DNA of 64,000 bases, from positions 186,001-250,000 of the forward strand of contig NZ_RIAS01000002.1 of NCBI RefSeq assembly GCF_003719335.1, given 5' to 3'. The position numbers and the translations under genes were made by a program. Shown in pieces: positions 53,671-61,879 of the stretch (within the stretch, counting starts at the first letter, position 1; every line of letters begins with the position of its first letter). The stretch is from Paenibacillus amylolyticus (GTDB lineage Bacteria > Bacillota > Bacilli > Paenibacillales > Paenibacillaceae). The notes under the pieces are model-generated. The model worked only from the letters and a program-made list of their open reading frames with translations, made no database searches and was not told where the DNA came from.

Positions 53671-53944
53671 CTTCACCTTACGAAACACACTTGGAGGATT
53701 ATCCATCGCAAATGCTGTACAGGAGTAGCCATTGGCCTGGCTACTCTTATTTTTCCTTACTTTCATTTTATTAAACATTCATGCGACATACAACCCATGT
53801 ATACATATTTTTATTCTTTAACTTTAACAACGAAGCGCAATAGTCCAATATTGATGGATATGAAAACGGGGAGCCTCACTACTCTGCGAATCACTTTTTT
53901 CATGTTCTTACCAACGGACTCAGAAAGGTGGTGACGAACAAACC
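53638..53944. ncRNA. Toxin 3' region and possible antisense antitoxin RNA locus
   Basis: No protein gene is seen. A strong plus-strand terminator lies at 53725-53756 (GAGTAGCCA/TGGCTACTC then TTATTTTT) and may be the true end of the toxin mRNA. An antitoxin RNA on the minus strand would start to the right and end at 53622-53670, overlapping the mRNA 3' part as in TxpA/RatA. I could not find a convincing minus-strand promoter; GATAAT (minus, 53698-53703) is the best minus-10. Confidence 0.3.
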
Positions 53945-54517
53945 ATGAATAACGAGCAAACCAAATCACTTATCGATACGATCTCTTTGGAAGAGTACGT
54001 GCAAAAGGGGAAATTGCCGCAATGTTTACCAGCAGATGCTCAGATCACACTGGAGCAGGCTAAGGCGCAGGCGGATGAGGTGTGGAGTGTGGAGAAGGAA
54101 AAACTCGAAGTGTTCAGCTTTGATTACAAAGGGTGCACGGTAAATATGACATTCCAGATGGACGGGACGTACTTGTTCGATAGTATAGATGTTTGGGGCG
54201 AAGTAGGAAACAGCGGTGGAGTAGCAACAGAAAAAGAGTTAGAGTCAAATTCAGATTTAGATTCAGGTCCAGGTACTTCAAAGTTAGCTACATTGGAGAC
54301 AGTAGAAAGCATTCAACAATTTGCGGAAAAAGTGGGAATGAAGCTGGAATGGTTTGAAATGGGAGATGAGCGAGTGTGCCTGATGCCCAGCGCGGTGACG
54401 TTACACTATTTGAAGCAGCAAAAAAATAGCTGGAAGCTGGTTAAAATAGCTGGAGCTTATCGAAGTGTGGGGGAAGTTAGGAGCAGCTTGAGCAGTATAG
54501 CTGATGCGATGAACTAG
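53945..54517 (+). CDS. Hypothetical cytosolic protein
   Basis: 190 residues, not recognised. It is acidic and soluble, with no signal peptide or membrane segment. Residues about 95-117 are Ser/Glu/Asp/Gly-rich (ELESNSDLDSGPGTS), probably a flexible linker between two small domains. GGTGGTGA lies 11 bases before the ATG. It lies alone between the toxin locus and repeat copy D; the context does not show its function. Confidence 0.55.
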   Translation: MNNEQTKSLIDTISLEEYVQKGKLPQCLPADAQITLEQAKAQADEVWSVEKEKLEVFSFDYKGCTVNMTFQMDGTYLFDSIDVWGEVGNSGGVATEKELESNSDLDSGPGTSKLATLETVESIQQFAEKVGMKLEWFEMGDERVCLMPSAVTLHYLKQQKNSWKLVKIAGAYRSVGEVRSSLSSIADAMN

Positions 54518-54530
54518 TCTCGGATGAGCG

Positions 54531-54725
54531 CTAACGATCACAGGAGAGCTTATTTGGTTAGTTTATGACCTTTTCCAATTCTAACGATCACCCCAGACGT
54601 TATTTGGAAGAAATACAGCAGAAAACGTCGAAAAACAGGGTGTTTGAAACGAATAAGGTTTCTGGTGATCGTTAGAATTCTATGAAGCAAAAAATCAGGC
54701 AAATAGCGTCTCCTGTGATCGTTAG
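54531..54725. repeat. 195-bp nested inverted repeat element, copy D
   Basis: CTAACGATC at 54531 and 54581, GATCGTTAG at 54667 and 54717: offsets 50, 86 and 50. In this copy the outer arms match for 17 bases (CTAACGATCACAGGAGA on both sides), the best outer pairing among the four. It starts 13 bases after the stop of the hypothetical gene. Confidence 0.9.
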
Positions 54726-54760
54726 AATTAGAATGCAATGTCAGACAATTCAAGCTAAAA

Positions 54761-54798
54761 AACCAAGGCTTGAGTGCACAAACACTCAAGCCTTGGTT
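54761..54798 (-). terminator. Terminator of the first chemoreceptor gene
   Basis: AACCAAGGCTTGAGTG pairs perfectly with CACTCAAGCCTTGGTT; on the minus strand it is followed by TTTT. It lies about 160 bases after the stop, in a stretch (54799-54956) with no other feature. Confidence 0.75.
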
Positions 54799-54956
54799 GA
54801 AGTTACTGCTGCGGCGCATACCGCCCCATGATCAGTACGTGATATGCCTGCAATTTTCCACAATTTCTGCGGGTTCTTATGCAATACACTTCACAACCAT
54901 CGCATAATCCATACTTCTCTCATCGTGCTATGCCAGCCATGTCAAACTTGCTCAGC

Positions 54957-56726
54957 CTACGCTTCTTTCACCTTAAAGAACGAGATGAGTTCTTGTAGCT
55001 GCTCAGATACTTCAGATAATTCGTCTGATGCGCTGACGATCGCAGCCATGGAAGTTTCCTGTTCGGCGATGGAGTTCTCAATGAGTTTACTGCTACTAGC
55101 CGCCTTGCTGACACTTGCAGACAACTCGTCTGCCGTCGCGGACATTTCTTGTGTACTTGCCGAGATTTCCTCGGTAGAGCTCGAGATATCCTGAATCTGG
55201 TTCGCAACTTTGTTGGTAGCCGTCAAGATATCTTCGAAGAAAACTCCCGTTTCCCGCGTAACGTTGAGGCCTTTTTGCACTTCTTCCGAACCTCGTTCCA
55301 TCGCGTCTGCCGATTGTCCGATATCCCGCTGAATCTCATCGATCAACGCACGAATCTGGGTTGCAGATTCTTGGGATTGTTCAGCGAGTTTACGCACTTC
55401 TCCAGCCACGACCGCGAAGCCCCGGCCTTCCTCTCCAACGCGTGCTGCTTCGATGGAAGCATTCAGGGCGAGCAGGTTGGTTTGACCAGCGATATCCGTA
55501 ATGATACCGACAATGCTGCTAATTTCATTGGAACGGTTCTCCAGAGATTGAATCGACGCATAGGTATTCTGGACCGCGCTTGAGATCAGCCCCATCTGAT
55601 CGATAACCTGCTGCATAATTTCATGTCCGTTACTCGAGCGTTGCTCCATGCTGAGCGCTTCATCGGCTACTTCGGCCGAGCTTCCGGCAATGTTCTGCAC
55701 TACGGTAGACATCTCGGTCATGGCGCGTGCACTTTCCACAGTTGCTTTGTCCTGAGAGACGAGGCCTGTAGAGATTTCACGGATGTTGGTGCTGATTGAT
55801 TGAATATTATCGTTGTTTTTCGCCGAAATATCCAGCAGTTCTCTGGACGAGTTCGAGAGATGGCGAGATGTATTTTTGACTTTGAACAGAGTGGTATTGA
55901 AACGCTCAATCATCGTATTGAACTTTTCGTTAATGACTCCGAGATCATCGCGTCCTGTCTGAATCGTGACGTCCAGGTTACCTGTGCTTACTTCCTCAAT
56001 GCCTTTCATGAGGTCACGAATCGGGCGCATGGTTTTCTTCAGCATAATAAATTGCAGTACCATGAACAGAATCAGGAAACCGACCAGGTACATCAGGCCG
56101 TACATCAGTAATTTATTCAGCCCTTTGGGAACGGCACTTGCATCAACATCAAAGTACAGCGCTGCGTAGATGGAACCATCTGCCTTTTTGATTGGATACA
56201 TCAGTGTTGTCCATGTACCGAAATCATCGGTGTAAAAATCACTAAACGCAGGTCCGCCGGTTGCATTCATATCATTGATACCATGTTCAATCTGTTTGGA
56301 TAACGGATATTTCGTACCTGGCAGATACTTATCTTTCTCAAATGCTTCAACCAGACTGGTTGGAATCGCATAAATCGGAGAACCATTCTCGGCGTCTAGC
56401 TGTGAACCGAAAATGTAAGCTTGCGCGATATTGGGATTAAAAGTATGGATGGAATCCAGATAATCCCGCAGTTTACTCTGATATGTATCGGAATAACTCT
56501 TCTCGGATGTGGCTTGTTCAACCTGACTTGTGTCCAGATCCTCAGACCATTTCAAAGTTGTAATCTCAGCTTGATCTTGCAGTTGCTTGATTAATATACT
56601 TTTTTGCAACTGATAAGCTGCAGTGATCAGAATAATTCCAATCAGAGCGATACTCCCGAATGAAATAATCAGATTTTTGGCGAAAAATGGCATGGTACTC
56701 CAGCGAAGCTTTTTAAACAAGGTCAT
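54957..56726 (-). CDS. Methyl-accepting chemotaxis protein
   Basis: 589 residues. Membrane helix about 16-38, extracellular sensor about 39-190 (dCache-like), second helix about 192-215, HAMP about 215-270 ([20 protein letters not shown]), then the long signalling coiled coil. The conserved hairpin tip reads [36 protein letters not shown] precedes the ATG. It signals ligand binding to CheA/CheW. The C-terminus has no CheR-docking pentapeptide. The ligand is unknown. Confidence 0.92.
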   Translation of the reverse strand: MTLFKKLRWSTMPFFAKNLIISFGSIALIGIILITAAYQLQKSILIKQLQDQAEITTLKWSEDLDTSQVEQATSEKSYSDTYQSKLRDYLDSIHTFNPNIAQAYIFGSQLDAENGSPIYAIPTSLVEAFEKDKYLPGTKYPLSKQIEHGINDMNATGGPAFSDFYTDDFGTWTTLMYPIKKADGSIYAALYFDVDASAVPKGLNKLLMYGLMYLVGFLILFMVLQFIMLKKTMRPIRDLMKGIEEVSTGNLDVTIQTGRDDLGVINEKFNTMIERFNTTLFKVKNTSRHLSNSSRELLDISAKNNDNIQSISTNIREISTGLVSQDKATVESARAMTEMSTVVQNIAGSSAEVADEALSMEQRSSNGHEIMQQVIDQMGLISSAVQNTYASIQSLENRSNEISSIVGIITDIAGQTNLLALNASIEAARVGEEGRGFAVVAGEVRKLAEQSQESATQIRALIDEIQRDIGQSADAMERGSEEVQKGLNVTRETGVFFEDILTATNKVANQIQDISSSTEEISASTQEMSATADELSASVSKAASSSKLIENSIAEQETSMAAIVSASDELSEVSEQLQELISFFKVKEA

Positions 56727-56976
56727 TCACTCCTCCTGTAAAATTAAAAAGGACTTCACCTGGACGTCGTATACGCTACATATTGAGTTGTATTTGTGAT
56801 GGACTGACATTTTCAATTACGATGAAATTTTCAATGTCTCTACAGATAAGAAGACTATAGTTGCTAATAATATTGGGTTTGCTCTTCACGTATATGAACT
56901 CCAGGTAAGTTCTACTCATCAGTTATATCGTTATTTCGACATATTAATGTTAGATTTCCCAAGTAAAATAGGACTT
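56727..56976. other. Intergenic DNA upstream of the first chemoreceptor
   Basis: About 250 AT-rich bases. The promoter of the leftward chemoreceptor should be here. No good sigma-D box was found on that strand, and nothing else could be supported. Confidence 0.35.
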
Positions 56977-57060
56977 ATGGACTGGAACTTTTGGATTATC
57001 TTCGTGTTTTACGTAACAATTGTCATATTGTTACGAGCATTCTTTCATGATTTGAATTAG
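56977..57060 (+). CDS. Possible 27-residue membrane peptide
   Basis: A short frame beginning MDWNFWIIFVFYVTIVILL and ending LLRAFFHDLN: one hydrophobic helix with a short polar tail. TAGGA lies 4 bases before the ATG, a weak and close site. AACTCTTC/GAAGAGTT just after the stop could be a terminator stem, and CGTAACAAT/ATTGTTACG forms a hairpin inside the frame. Could be a real small protein or chance. Confidence 0.3.
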   Translation: MDWNFWIIFVFYVTIVILLRAFFHDLN

Positions 57061-57229
57061 AAACTCTTCATTTCCTAAACGAAGAGTTATCTGCACTTTT
57101 AGGACATATGGCAGATCATCCTGACTGTGGATCTCCCAGCCCCATACATCTTTTGACACAATTACGGAGAATGCGTAAAAGACTAGTTAATATTTTAAAA
57201 TAAATGTGATAAAAGTCACAGTTAGATTA

Positions 57230-57257
57230 TAAAAAATGTGTATACCACCGCCGATAA
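57230..57257 (+). promoter_or_regulatory. Candidate sigma-D promoter of the second chemoreceptor
   Basis: TAAA (57230-57233), 16 bases and GCCGATAA (57250-57257) fit the flagellar/chemotaxis sigma-D consensus (TAAA, 14-16 bases, GCCGATAT). It lies 80 bases before the chemoreceptor start, the expected regulon member. Confidence 0.65.
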
Positions 57258-57338
57258 GTCTGTATGTGAAATCTCTAAGCAGAACCCAATCTGCCAGAGA
57301 TCGAGACAATTTAATTGTGAAAAGGGTGGCGCACACAC

Positions 57339-59027
57339 ATGCGTAGCATGAGCATTGGTACTAAAATCAGTTTGATTGTGATCGGTATTTTCATTTTGTT
57401 CTCCTCGGCCGTAGCAGTCAGCGTCGTTATGGAGATGAGAGGTGGCATTAAGACATTCGCTACGGAAAAGGTAAAACGGGACCTTGAGATGGCAAATCAT
57501 ATCTTGTCATACAAATATCCAGGAGACTGGGCCATTAAAGATGGGCAGTTATACAAAGGCGATGCATCGCTGGAAGAAAATTTTGATCTGGTGGATGAAA
57601 TCGGCAACGCGTCAGGAGATACCGTGACCATTTTTCGCGGAGATGAACGAATTGCTACGAATGTCATGATTGACGGGAAACGCGCCATAGGCACGAAGGT
57701 GTCCGAACAGGTGGCACAGACCGTTTTGCAGAAGGGCGAAAAGTATTTCGGGGAAGCTATTGTTGTCGGACAGAAGACTCAAACCGCTTATGAACCCATT
57801 AAAAACGCATCAGGAGAGATCATCGGTATTTTCTATGTGGGTGCTTCCCAATCATTAATTGATGTGATTATCTCTTCATTTCTTCAAACCTTTCTGATCG
57901 TCGTAGGTATTGCGATGCTGATTGCCATTGTGTTGATCGTTTGGTACGTCCGCAGGGTGAGATCCAGAATTAATCGGGTATCTCTTGCCATTAAACGTGC
58001 AGGAACGGGAGACTTCACACAGCCCGTGGTCGATCATGTCAGAGACGAGATTGGTATGTTAAGTGCAGGTTACAATGAGATGAGAAGCAGTTTGCAGGGC
58101 ATTATTCAAGGCGGGCTAGCCGCAGCGGATAAAGCAGGTCATTCCACGGGACTGCTACTACAGATCGCGGACCAGACCGCAAGTGTGTCAGAACGGATTG
58201 CTGTCTCTGTCGAACAGGTGGCACGCGGTGCTAAAAGTCAGACTATAAGTACGGAAGAAAATTTGCAAGCGATGGAAGAGGTAGCCATCGGCGTGCAGCG
58301 TATAGCAGATAGAGCCTCCAGCATTGCAGATGCCGCAGTGTACTCACGGGAGCAAGCGGATACTGGGGGACAGGCGGTACAGCTAAAGGTGGAACAGATG
58401 GCAGCCATTGAAGCTTCTGTTAGTGCAACGGATGAAGTGATTCGTATGCTGGAGGAGAAGTCTGCTCAGATCGGTCAGATGGTATCTGCTATTCATGAAA
58501 TTGCAGGCCAGACGAATCTGCTCGCGCTTAATGCTTCCATCGAGACTGCAAGAGCGGGAGAGCAAGGTAGAGGTTTTGCCGTTGTATCTACCGAAGTGCG
58601 GAAGCTGGCTGAACAGGCTGGGCAATCGTCGAGCCAGATTGAAGCGCTTGTCGGAGCGATGGAACAGGACATGTTGCATTCTTTGGCAGCGATGGCCAAA
58701 GTGAAGCAAGAAGTAAGTGAAGGTTTGCGACTTACACGAGAAACCGAACAGAGCTTTACCCAGATTCGGGATACGAACCTGCGTATTGCAACAGAGATCG
58801 AAGATATGGCGGCGACCAGTGAAGAGATGTCGGCAGGCGTAGAGCAGATTGTGGCATCGGTGAACGAGATTGCACGTCATGCACAGACAGCAAGCGTGAA
58901 TTCTCAGCATGCCGCGGGGTCTGCACAAGAGCAACTCAAGTCTGTGGAGCAGATCAAGGAGTCCGCAGCGATGTTGTCTGACGTTTCGGCAGAACTGCAA
59001 GCATCCCTGAACCCTTTCAAGATATAA
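57339..59027 (+). CDS. Methyl-accepting chemotaxis protein with Cache sensor
   Basis: 562 residues: helix about 8-30, extracellular single-Cache-like sensor about 35-170 ([14 protein letters not shown] start, [27 protein letters not shown]), helix about 175-200, HAMP about 200-255, then the signalling domain with tip [28 protein letters not shown]. The Thr in SIETARAGE replaces the common Ala. AAGGGTGG precedes the ATG. A sigma-D promoter precedes it and a terminator follows. This Cache type often senses small organic acids, but the ligand is not predictable here. Confidence 0.92.
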   Translation: MRSMSIGTKISLIVIGIFILFSSAVAVSVVMEMRGGIKTFATEKVKRDLEMANHILSYKYPGDWAIKDGQLYKGDASLEENFDLVDEIGNASGDTVTIFRGDERIATNVMIDGKRAIGTKVSEQVAQTVLQKGEKYFGEAIVVGQKTQTAYEPIKNASGEIIGIFYVGASQSLIDVIISSFLQTFLIVVGIAMLIAIVLIVWYVRRVRSRINRVSLAIKRAGTGDFTQPVVDHVRDEIGMLSAGYNEMRSSLQGIIQGGLAAADKAGHSTGLLLQIADQTASVSERIAVSVEQVARGAKSQTISTEENLQAMEEVAIGVQRIADRASSIADAAVYSREQADTGGQAVQLKVEQMAAIEASVSATDEVIRMLEEKSAQIGQMVSAIHEIAGQTNLLALNASIETARAGEQGRGFAVVSTEVRKLAEQAGQSSSQIEALVGAMEQDMLHSLAAMAKVKQEVSEGLRLTRETEQSFTQIRDTNLRIATEIEDMAATSEEMSAGVEQIVASVNEIARHAQTASVNSQHAAGSAQEQLKSVEQIKESAAMLSDVSAELQASLNPFKI

Positions 59028-59122
59028 CATGTAGAGGATCGCACGCAGGCAGTGGTTTTTGCAATTCGAAACGGTTATGTAAAATAAGCATACAGATGTA
59101 GGACTACAAATAAAATAGAAAT

Positions 59123-59163
59123 AGGCCCTGTACCGTTCAAGCGGTTCAGGGCCTTCTGCTTTT
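59123..59163 (+). terminator. Terminator after the second chemoreceptor
   Basis: AGGCCCTG-ACCG pairs with CGGT-CAGGGCCT, followed by TCTGCTTTT. Confidence 0.78.
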
Positions 59164-59190
59164 GTCGGATAGGTTGCTGTCTTTTCGTGG

Positions 59191-59445
59191 TTAACGTTCG
59201 GTCTTGTAATCCGTGTGATCCGTGTGTTCGGATGGATCTACCGTACGCGCAGGACGTGAGTGAGCTTTGGTACTTTCATTGCTCGTTTGCTGAGGTGAGT
59301 AGAAGTTAATGATGTCGTCAACCGTGGAAAATACAACATGTTCACTGGATTTATAATGATCTGTTGGAATAAAAACCTCTTTTCTGTGATGGATATAAGT
59401 GTAAGGAAGGTGTTTATACGGATAATCCGATGACAGAATAACCTT
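59191..59445 (-). CDS. Short ORF without ATG, possible truncated gene
   Basis: An open frame of 84 codons reads to a TAA at 59191-59193. The protein sequence looks real: YPYKHLPYTYIHHRKEVFIP, then SSEHVVFSTVDDIINFY and a polar Thr/Ser/His-rich tail ending DHTDYKTER. No ATG, GTG or TTG occurs in frame; the nearest candidates are ATT 59439 and CTG 59436, the latter with AAAGG a few bases upstream. It may start at a rare codon, or its 5' end may have been lost or replaced by the structured sequence to its right. Family not recognised. Confidence 0.35.
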   Translation of the reverse strand, partial: KVILSSDYPYKHLPYTYIHHRKEVFIPTDHYKSSEHVVFSTVDDIINFYSPQQTSNESTKAHSRPARTVDPSEHTDHTDYKTER

Positions 59446-59620
59446 TCAATCGCTGTTATCTCCAGATTTTTTTGATTCCCTTTTCCAAAAGGGAAAATCC
59501 GGTGATAAGTGTATGCTTCCGATGTAGCTTTCTTTCAGAAAGCTTTTAGGCGAGCGCTTCGCTTTTCCAGTTTTTTTCTGTCCTCTCCGTTTGTATAAAC
59601 AAAAAGTCCAAACTTATATA
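59446..59620 (-). other. Structured leader-like DNA upstream of the short ORF
   Basis: Several compact hairpins in a row on the minus strand: AAAGCTTTCTG/AAGAAAGCT, then CCCTTTTGGAAAAGGG, and AGCGAAGCGCT. It contains no open frame of note. It could be an untranslated leader or an interspersed repeat; only one copy is in the window. Confidence 0.35.
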
Positions 59621-59662
59621 GGGATTGGTGTTAACAAACAACGAAAGTAAGTGCCAGTGGGC

Positions 59663-59691
59663 ATAAATAAAGGGCTGCCGGAGGCAGCCCT
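59663..59691 (-). terminator. Terminator of the cold-shock gene
   Basis: AGGGCTGCC, 3 bases, GGCAGCCCT, followed on the minus strand by TTATTT. Confidence 0.85.
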
Positions 59692-59699
59692 CGTATCAA

Positions 59700-59900
59700 T
59701 TACAGTTTAGTAACGTTCTCCGCTTGTGGTCCACGGTTACCTTGAGTTACTTCGAACTCTACACGCTGACCTTCGTCCAACGTTTTGTAACCATCACCTT
59801 GAATGGCGCTGAAGTGAACGAATACGTCTGTTCCTTCTTCAGTTTCGATGAAGCCAAATCCTTTGTCTGCGTTGAACCATTTTACTGTACCTGTTTGCAT
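59700..59900 (-). CDS. csp: Cold-shock protein (CspA family)
   Basis: 66 residues, the standard size. RNP1 (KGFGFIE) and RNP2 (VFVHFSA) nucleic-acid-binding motifs are intact. Csp proteins are RNA chaperones that keep mRNA unstructured, at low temperature and during normal growth. GGAGG precedes the ATG. The promoter at 60021-60049 gives a leader of about 110 bases, as is usual for cold-shock genes. Confidence 0.96.
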   Translation of the reverse strand: MQTGTVKWFNADKGFGFIETEEGTDVFVHFSAIQGDGYKTLDEGQRVEFEVTQGNRGPQAENVTKL

Positions 59901-60020
59901 GTGATTCCTCCAAAAATAATAAGTTTTGTACGACCATTGGTATGAGCTGCATTCAATAATTAATGCTCATACGGTGGTTAGACCGTAGACGTTCTGTCCA
60001 CTAATGTATCGACCTATATC

Positions 60021-60049
60021 ATCATAACACGCGTACCAATATAAGTCAA
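60021..60049 (-). promoter_or_regulatory. Sigma-A promoter of the cold-shock gene
   Basis: On the minus strand TTGACT, 17 bases and TATGAT: close to consensus. Start of transcription would be near 60013. Confidence 0.7.
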
Positions 60050-60150
60050 TTTTTGAATGTATTTTCTAAAAAAAAGAACACTCCTAGAAGCGAAATCCCT
60101 TGTCAGACGGGAGAAAACACTTCATCAACATCTCATATTCCTCTTCTAAA

Positions 60151-60164
60151 AGAAAGCGATTACA
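60151..60164. promoter_or_regulatory. Candidate CcpA (cre) site upstream of yesN
   Basis: AGAAAGCGATTACA matches the cre consensus except for the first base. It lies about 105 bases before the regulator start, in a 220-base plus-strand promoter region where no other gene is seen. Confidence 0.45.
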
Positions 60165-60268
60165 TATGTTTATTTTTATTGTATATTATGTTGGAAACCT
60201 TGCGCTTTATGATAACGGTTAAAGACCGTGCATATTCGTTTGTTAGAGAAAAAGGGAGGAATCATATC

Positions 60269-61879
60269 ATGTACCGGGTTCTGCTCGTGGATGATGAAGA
60301 AGATGTTCGTGAAGGATTGGTTGTCGAGGTGGATTGGGAGGCACTGGATCTGCGTATTGTGGGTCTGGCCGAGAATGGCCGTGAGGCTCTGGAGATGGCG
60401 GAGCGGGTAGAGCCTGACATCGTGATTACCGACATCAGCATGCCATTTATGGATGGATTGGAGCTGGCACGAAGATTAAGAGAGCGGAATCGACTAGTGA
60501 AGGTCGTTATTCTAACGGGATATGATGAATTTGATTACGCTCGGCAGGCGGTATCGCTTAGCGTAGATGAATATTTGCTGAAACCCTTCTCGGCCGGGCA
60601 TCTTACCGAACTGCTCACCAGATTGCGTGCCCAGATGGAGGAGGAGATTGCGGAACGTGAGGACGTACAGCTGTTGCGAGAACACTATCGTACCAGCTTG
60701 CCTTTATTACAGGCGGATTTGATTGCGACGTTGCTGCATCGCCAGAAATCTTCATCATATATATTAAGCCGGGCAAGCCAGTGCGGACTGGAACTGGGAG
60801 GTAAACGTTATGGTGTATCCATCCTTACACTGCATCCGACCGAAGATCCCGAATTGAAGCTGTTTGCAGCGCTGAATATTGCGGCAGAGGTATGGGCGGA
60901 TCACAAGGCAGGCTATGCCTTTATGCATCAGGAGACGGTTGTATTGCTCTACGTGGAACCGTTGGACGGAAGAGAAGTGAAAGCGGAAGACCTGCAGCAG
61001 CAAGCACTGGAAAATGTGGTGCGAAGCATCCGTCACTATTTACGTGTGCCTGTAACGATTGGATCGAGCCGACTTGTGGACACCCTTCCCGATGTGAAGC
61101 ATGCCTATGAGGATGCGTTGCTGGCGCTGGATTACCGGCTTGTGCCAGGAACGGATTCCTTGATCTACATTGCGGACGTGGAGCGGCAGGCTGCAGGAAA
61201 GCTGCGTTTTGATGAATTGAAACAACAGACATTAACCCGCTGTTTGAAAGCGGGAACGCAGGCAGAGCTGGAGCAAGGGCTGCAGACCATTTTCCGGGAA
61301 ATTACGGTGGAACATGGCCGCAGTGATATTCAGTTGTATTTGATCGAGGTATTAACTACGGTTTGGAAGGCCGCACAGGCTTCGGGTGAAGAGATGGAGG
61401 ATATATTCGGTGCCGGATTCCAGCTGTATACGGATATGTTTCGACTTCCAGGTCTGTCCGAGGCACAGCATAAGGTGAGTGAAGTCTGTCTGCTCGTACA
61501 ACAGCGAATCTCCAGCGGGCGCCAGCATGTGTATAAAGATATTGTGGAGCAGGCACTCACGTTTACGAAGAAACATTATGCCGATCCGGATCTGTCTATT
61601 CAGAAGGTATGCGCGCATCTACATATCAGCTCCGGTTATTTTTGCAGTATTTTCAAAAAAGAAGTACAGCTCACCTTCCTGCAATATCTGATGCAGATTC
61701 GAATGGATGAAGCAAGAGAATTGCTTCGCTCCACGGAGCTGAAGTCGTTTCAGATTGCCGAGAAGGTGGGCTTTGCCGAGCCGAATTATTTCAGTTTTTG
61801 TTTTAAAAAGCATACTGGCGTCTCCCCCAAAGAGTATCGGAAACAGGCTGCTTCGGCTCCTGAAGGTTCCCTTCAATGA
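60269..61879 (+). CDS. YesN-type response regulator with AraC DNA-binding domain
   Basis: 536 residues. The receiver domain (about 1-120) has acidic residues in LLVDDEED, the phosphoacceptor Asp in IVITDISMPFMDG, and Lys in EYLLKPFS. A long middle region (about 130-425) of YesN type is followed by two helix-turn-helix motifs (about 430-530; LSIQKVCAHLHISSGYFCSIF and FQIAEKVGFAEPNYFSFCF). GGGAGG lies 9 bases before ATG 60269; the frame is open to 60053 but that part overlaps the promoter region. The sensor kinase gene overlaps its stop by 4 bases. These pairs commonly regulate sugar ABC importers. Confidence 0.92.
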   Translation: MYRVLLVDDEEDVREGLVVEVDWEALDLRIVGLAENGREALEMAERVEPDIVITDISMPFMDGLELARRLRERNRLVKVVILTGYDEFDYARQAVSLSVDEYLLKPFSAGHLTELLTRLRAQMEEEIAEREDVQLLREHYRTSLPLLQADLIATLLHRQKSSSYILSRASQCGLELGGKRYGVSILTLHPTEDPELKLFAALNIAAEVWADHKAGYAFMHQETVVLLYVEPLDGREVKAEDLQQQALENVVRSIRHYLRVPVTIGSSRLVDTLPDVKHAYEDALLALDYRLVPGTDSLIYIADVERQAAGKLRFDELKQQTLTRCLKAGTQAELEQGLQTIFREITVEHGRSDIQLYLIEVLTTVWKAAQASGEEMEDIFGAGFQLYTDMFRLPGLSEAQHKVSEVCLLVQQRISSGRQHVYKDIVEQALTFTKKHYADPDLSIQKVCAHLHISSGYFCSIFKKEVQLTFLQYLMQIRMDEARELLRSTELKSFQIAEKVGFAEPNYFSFCFKKHTGVSPKEYRKQAASAPEGSLQ

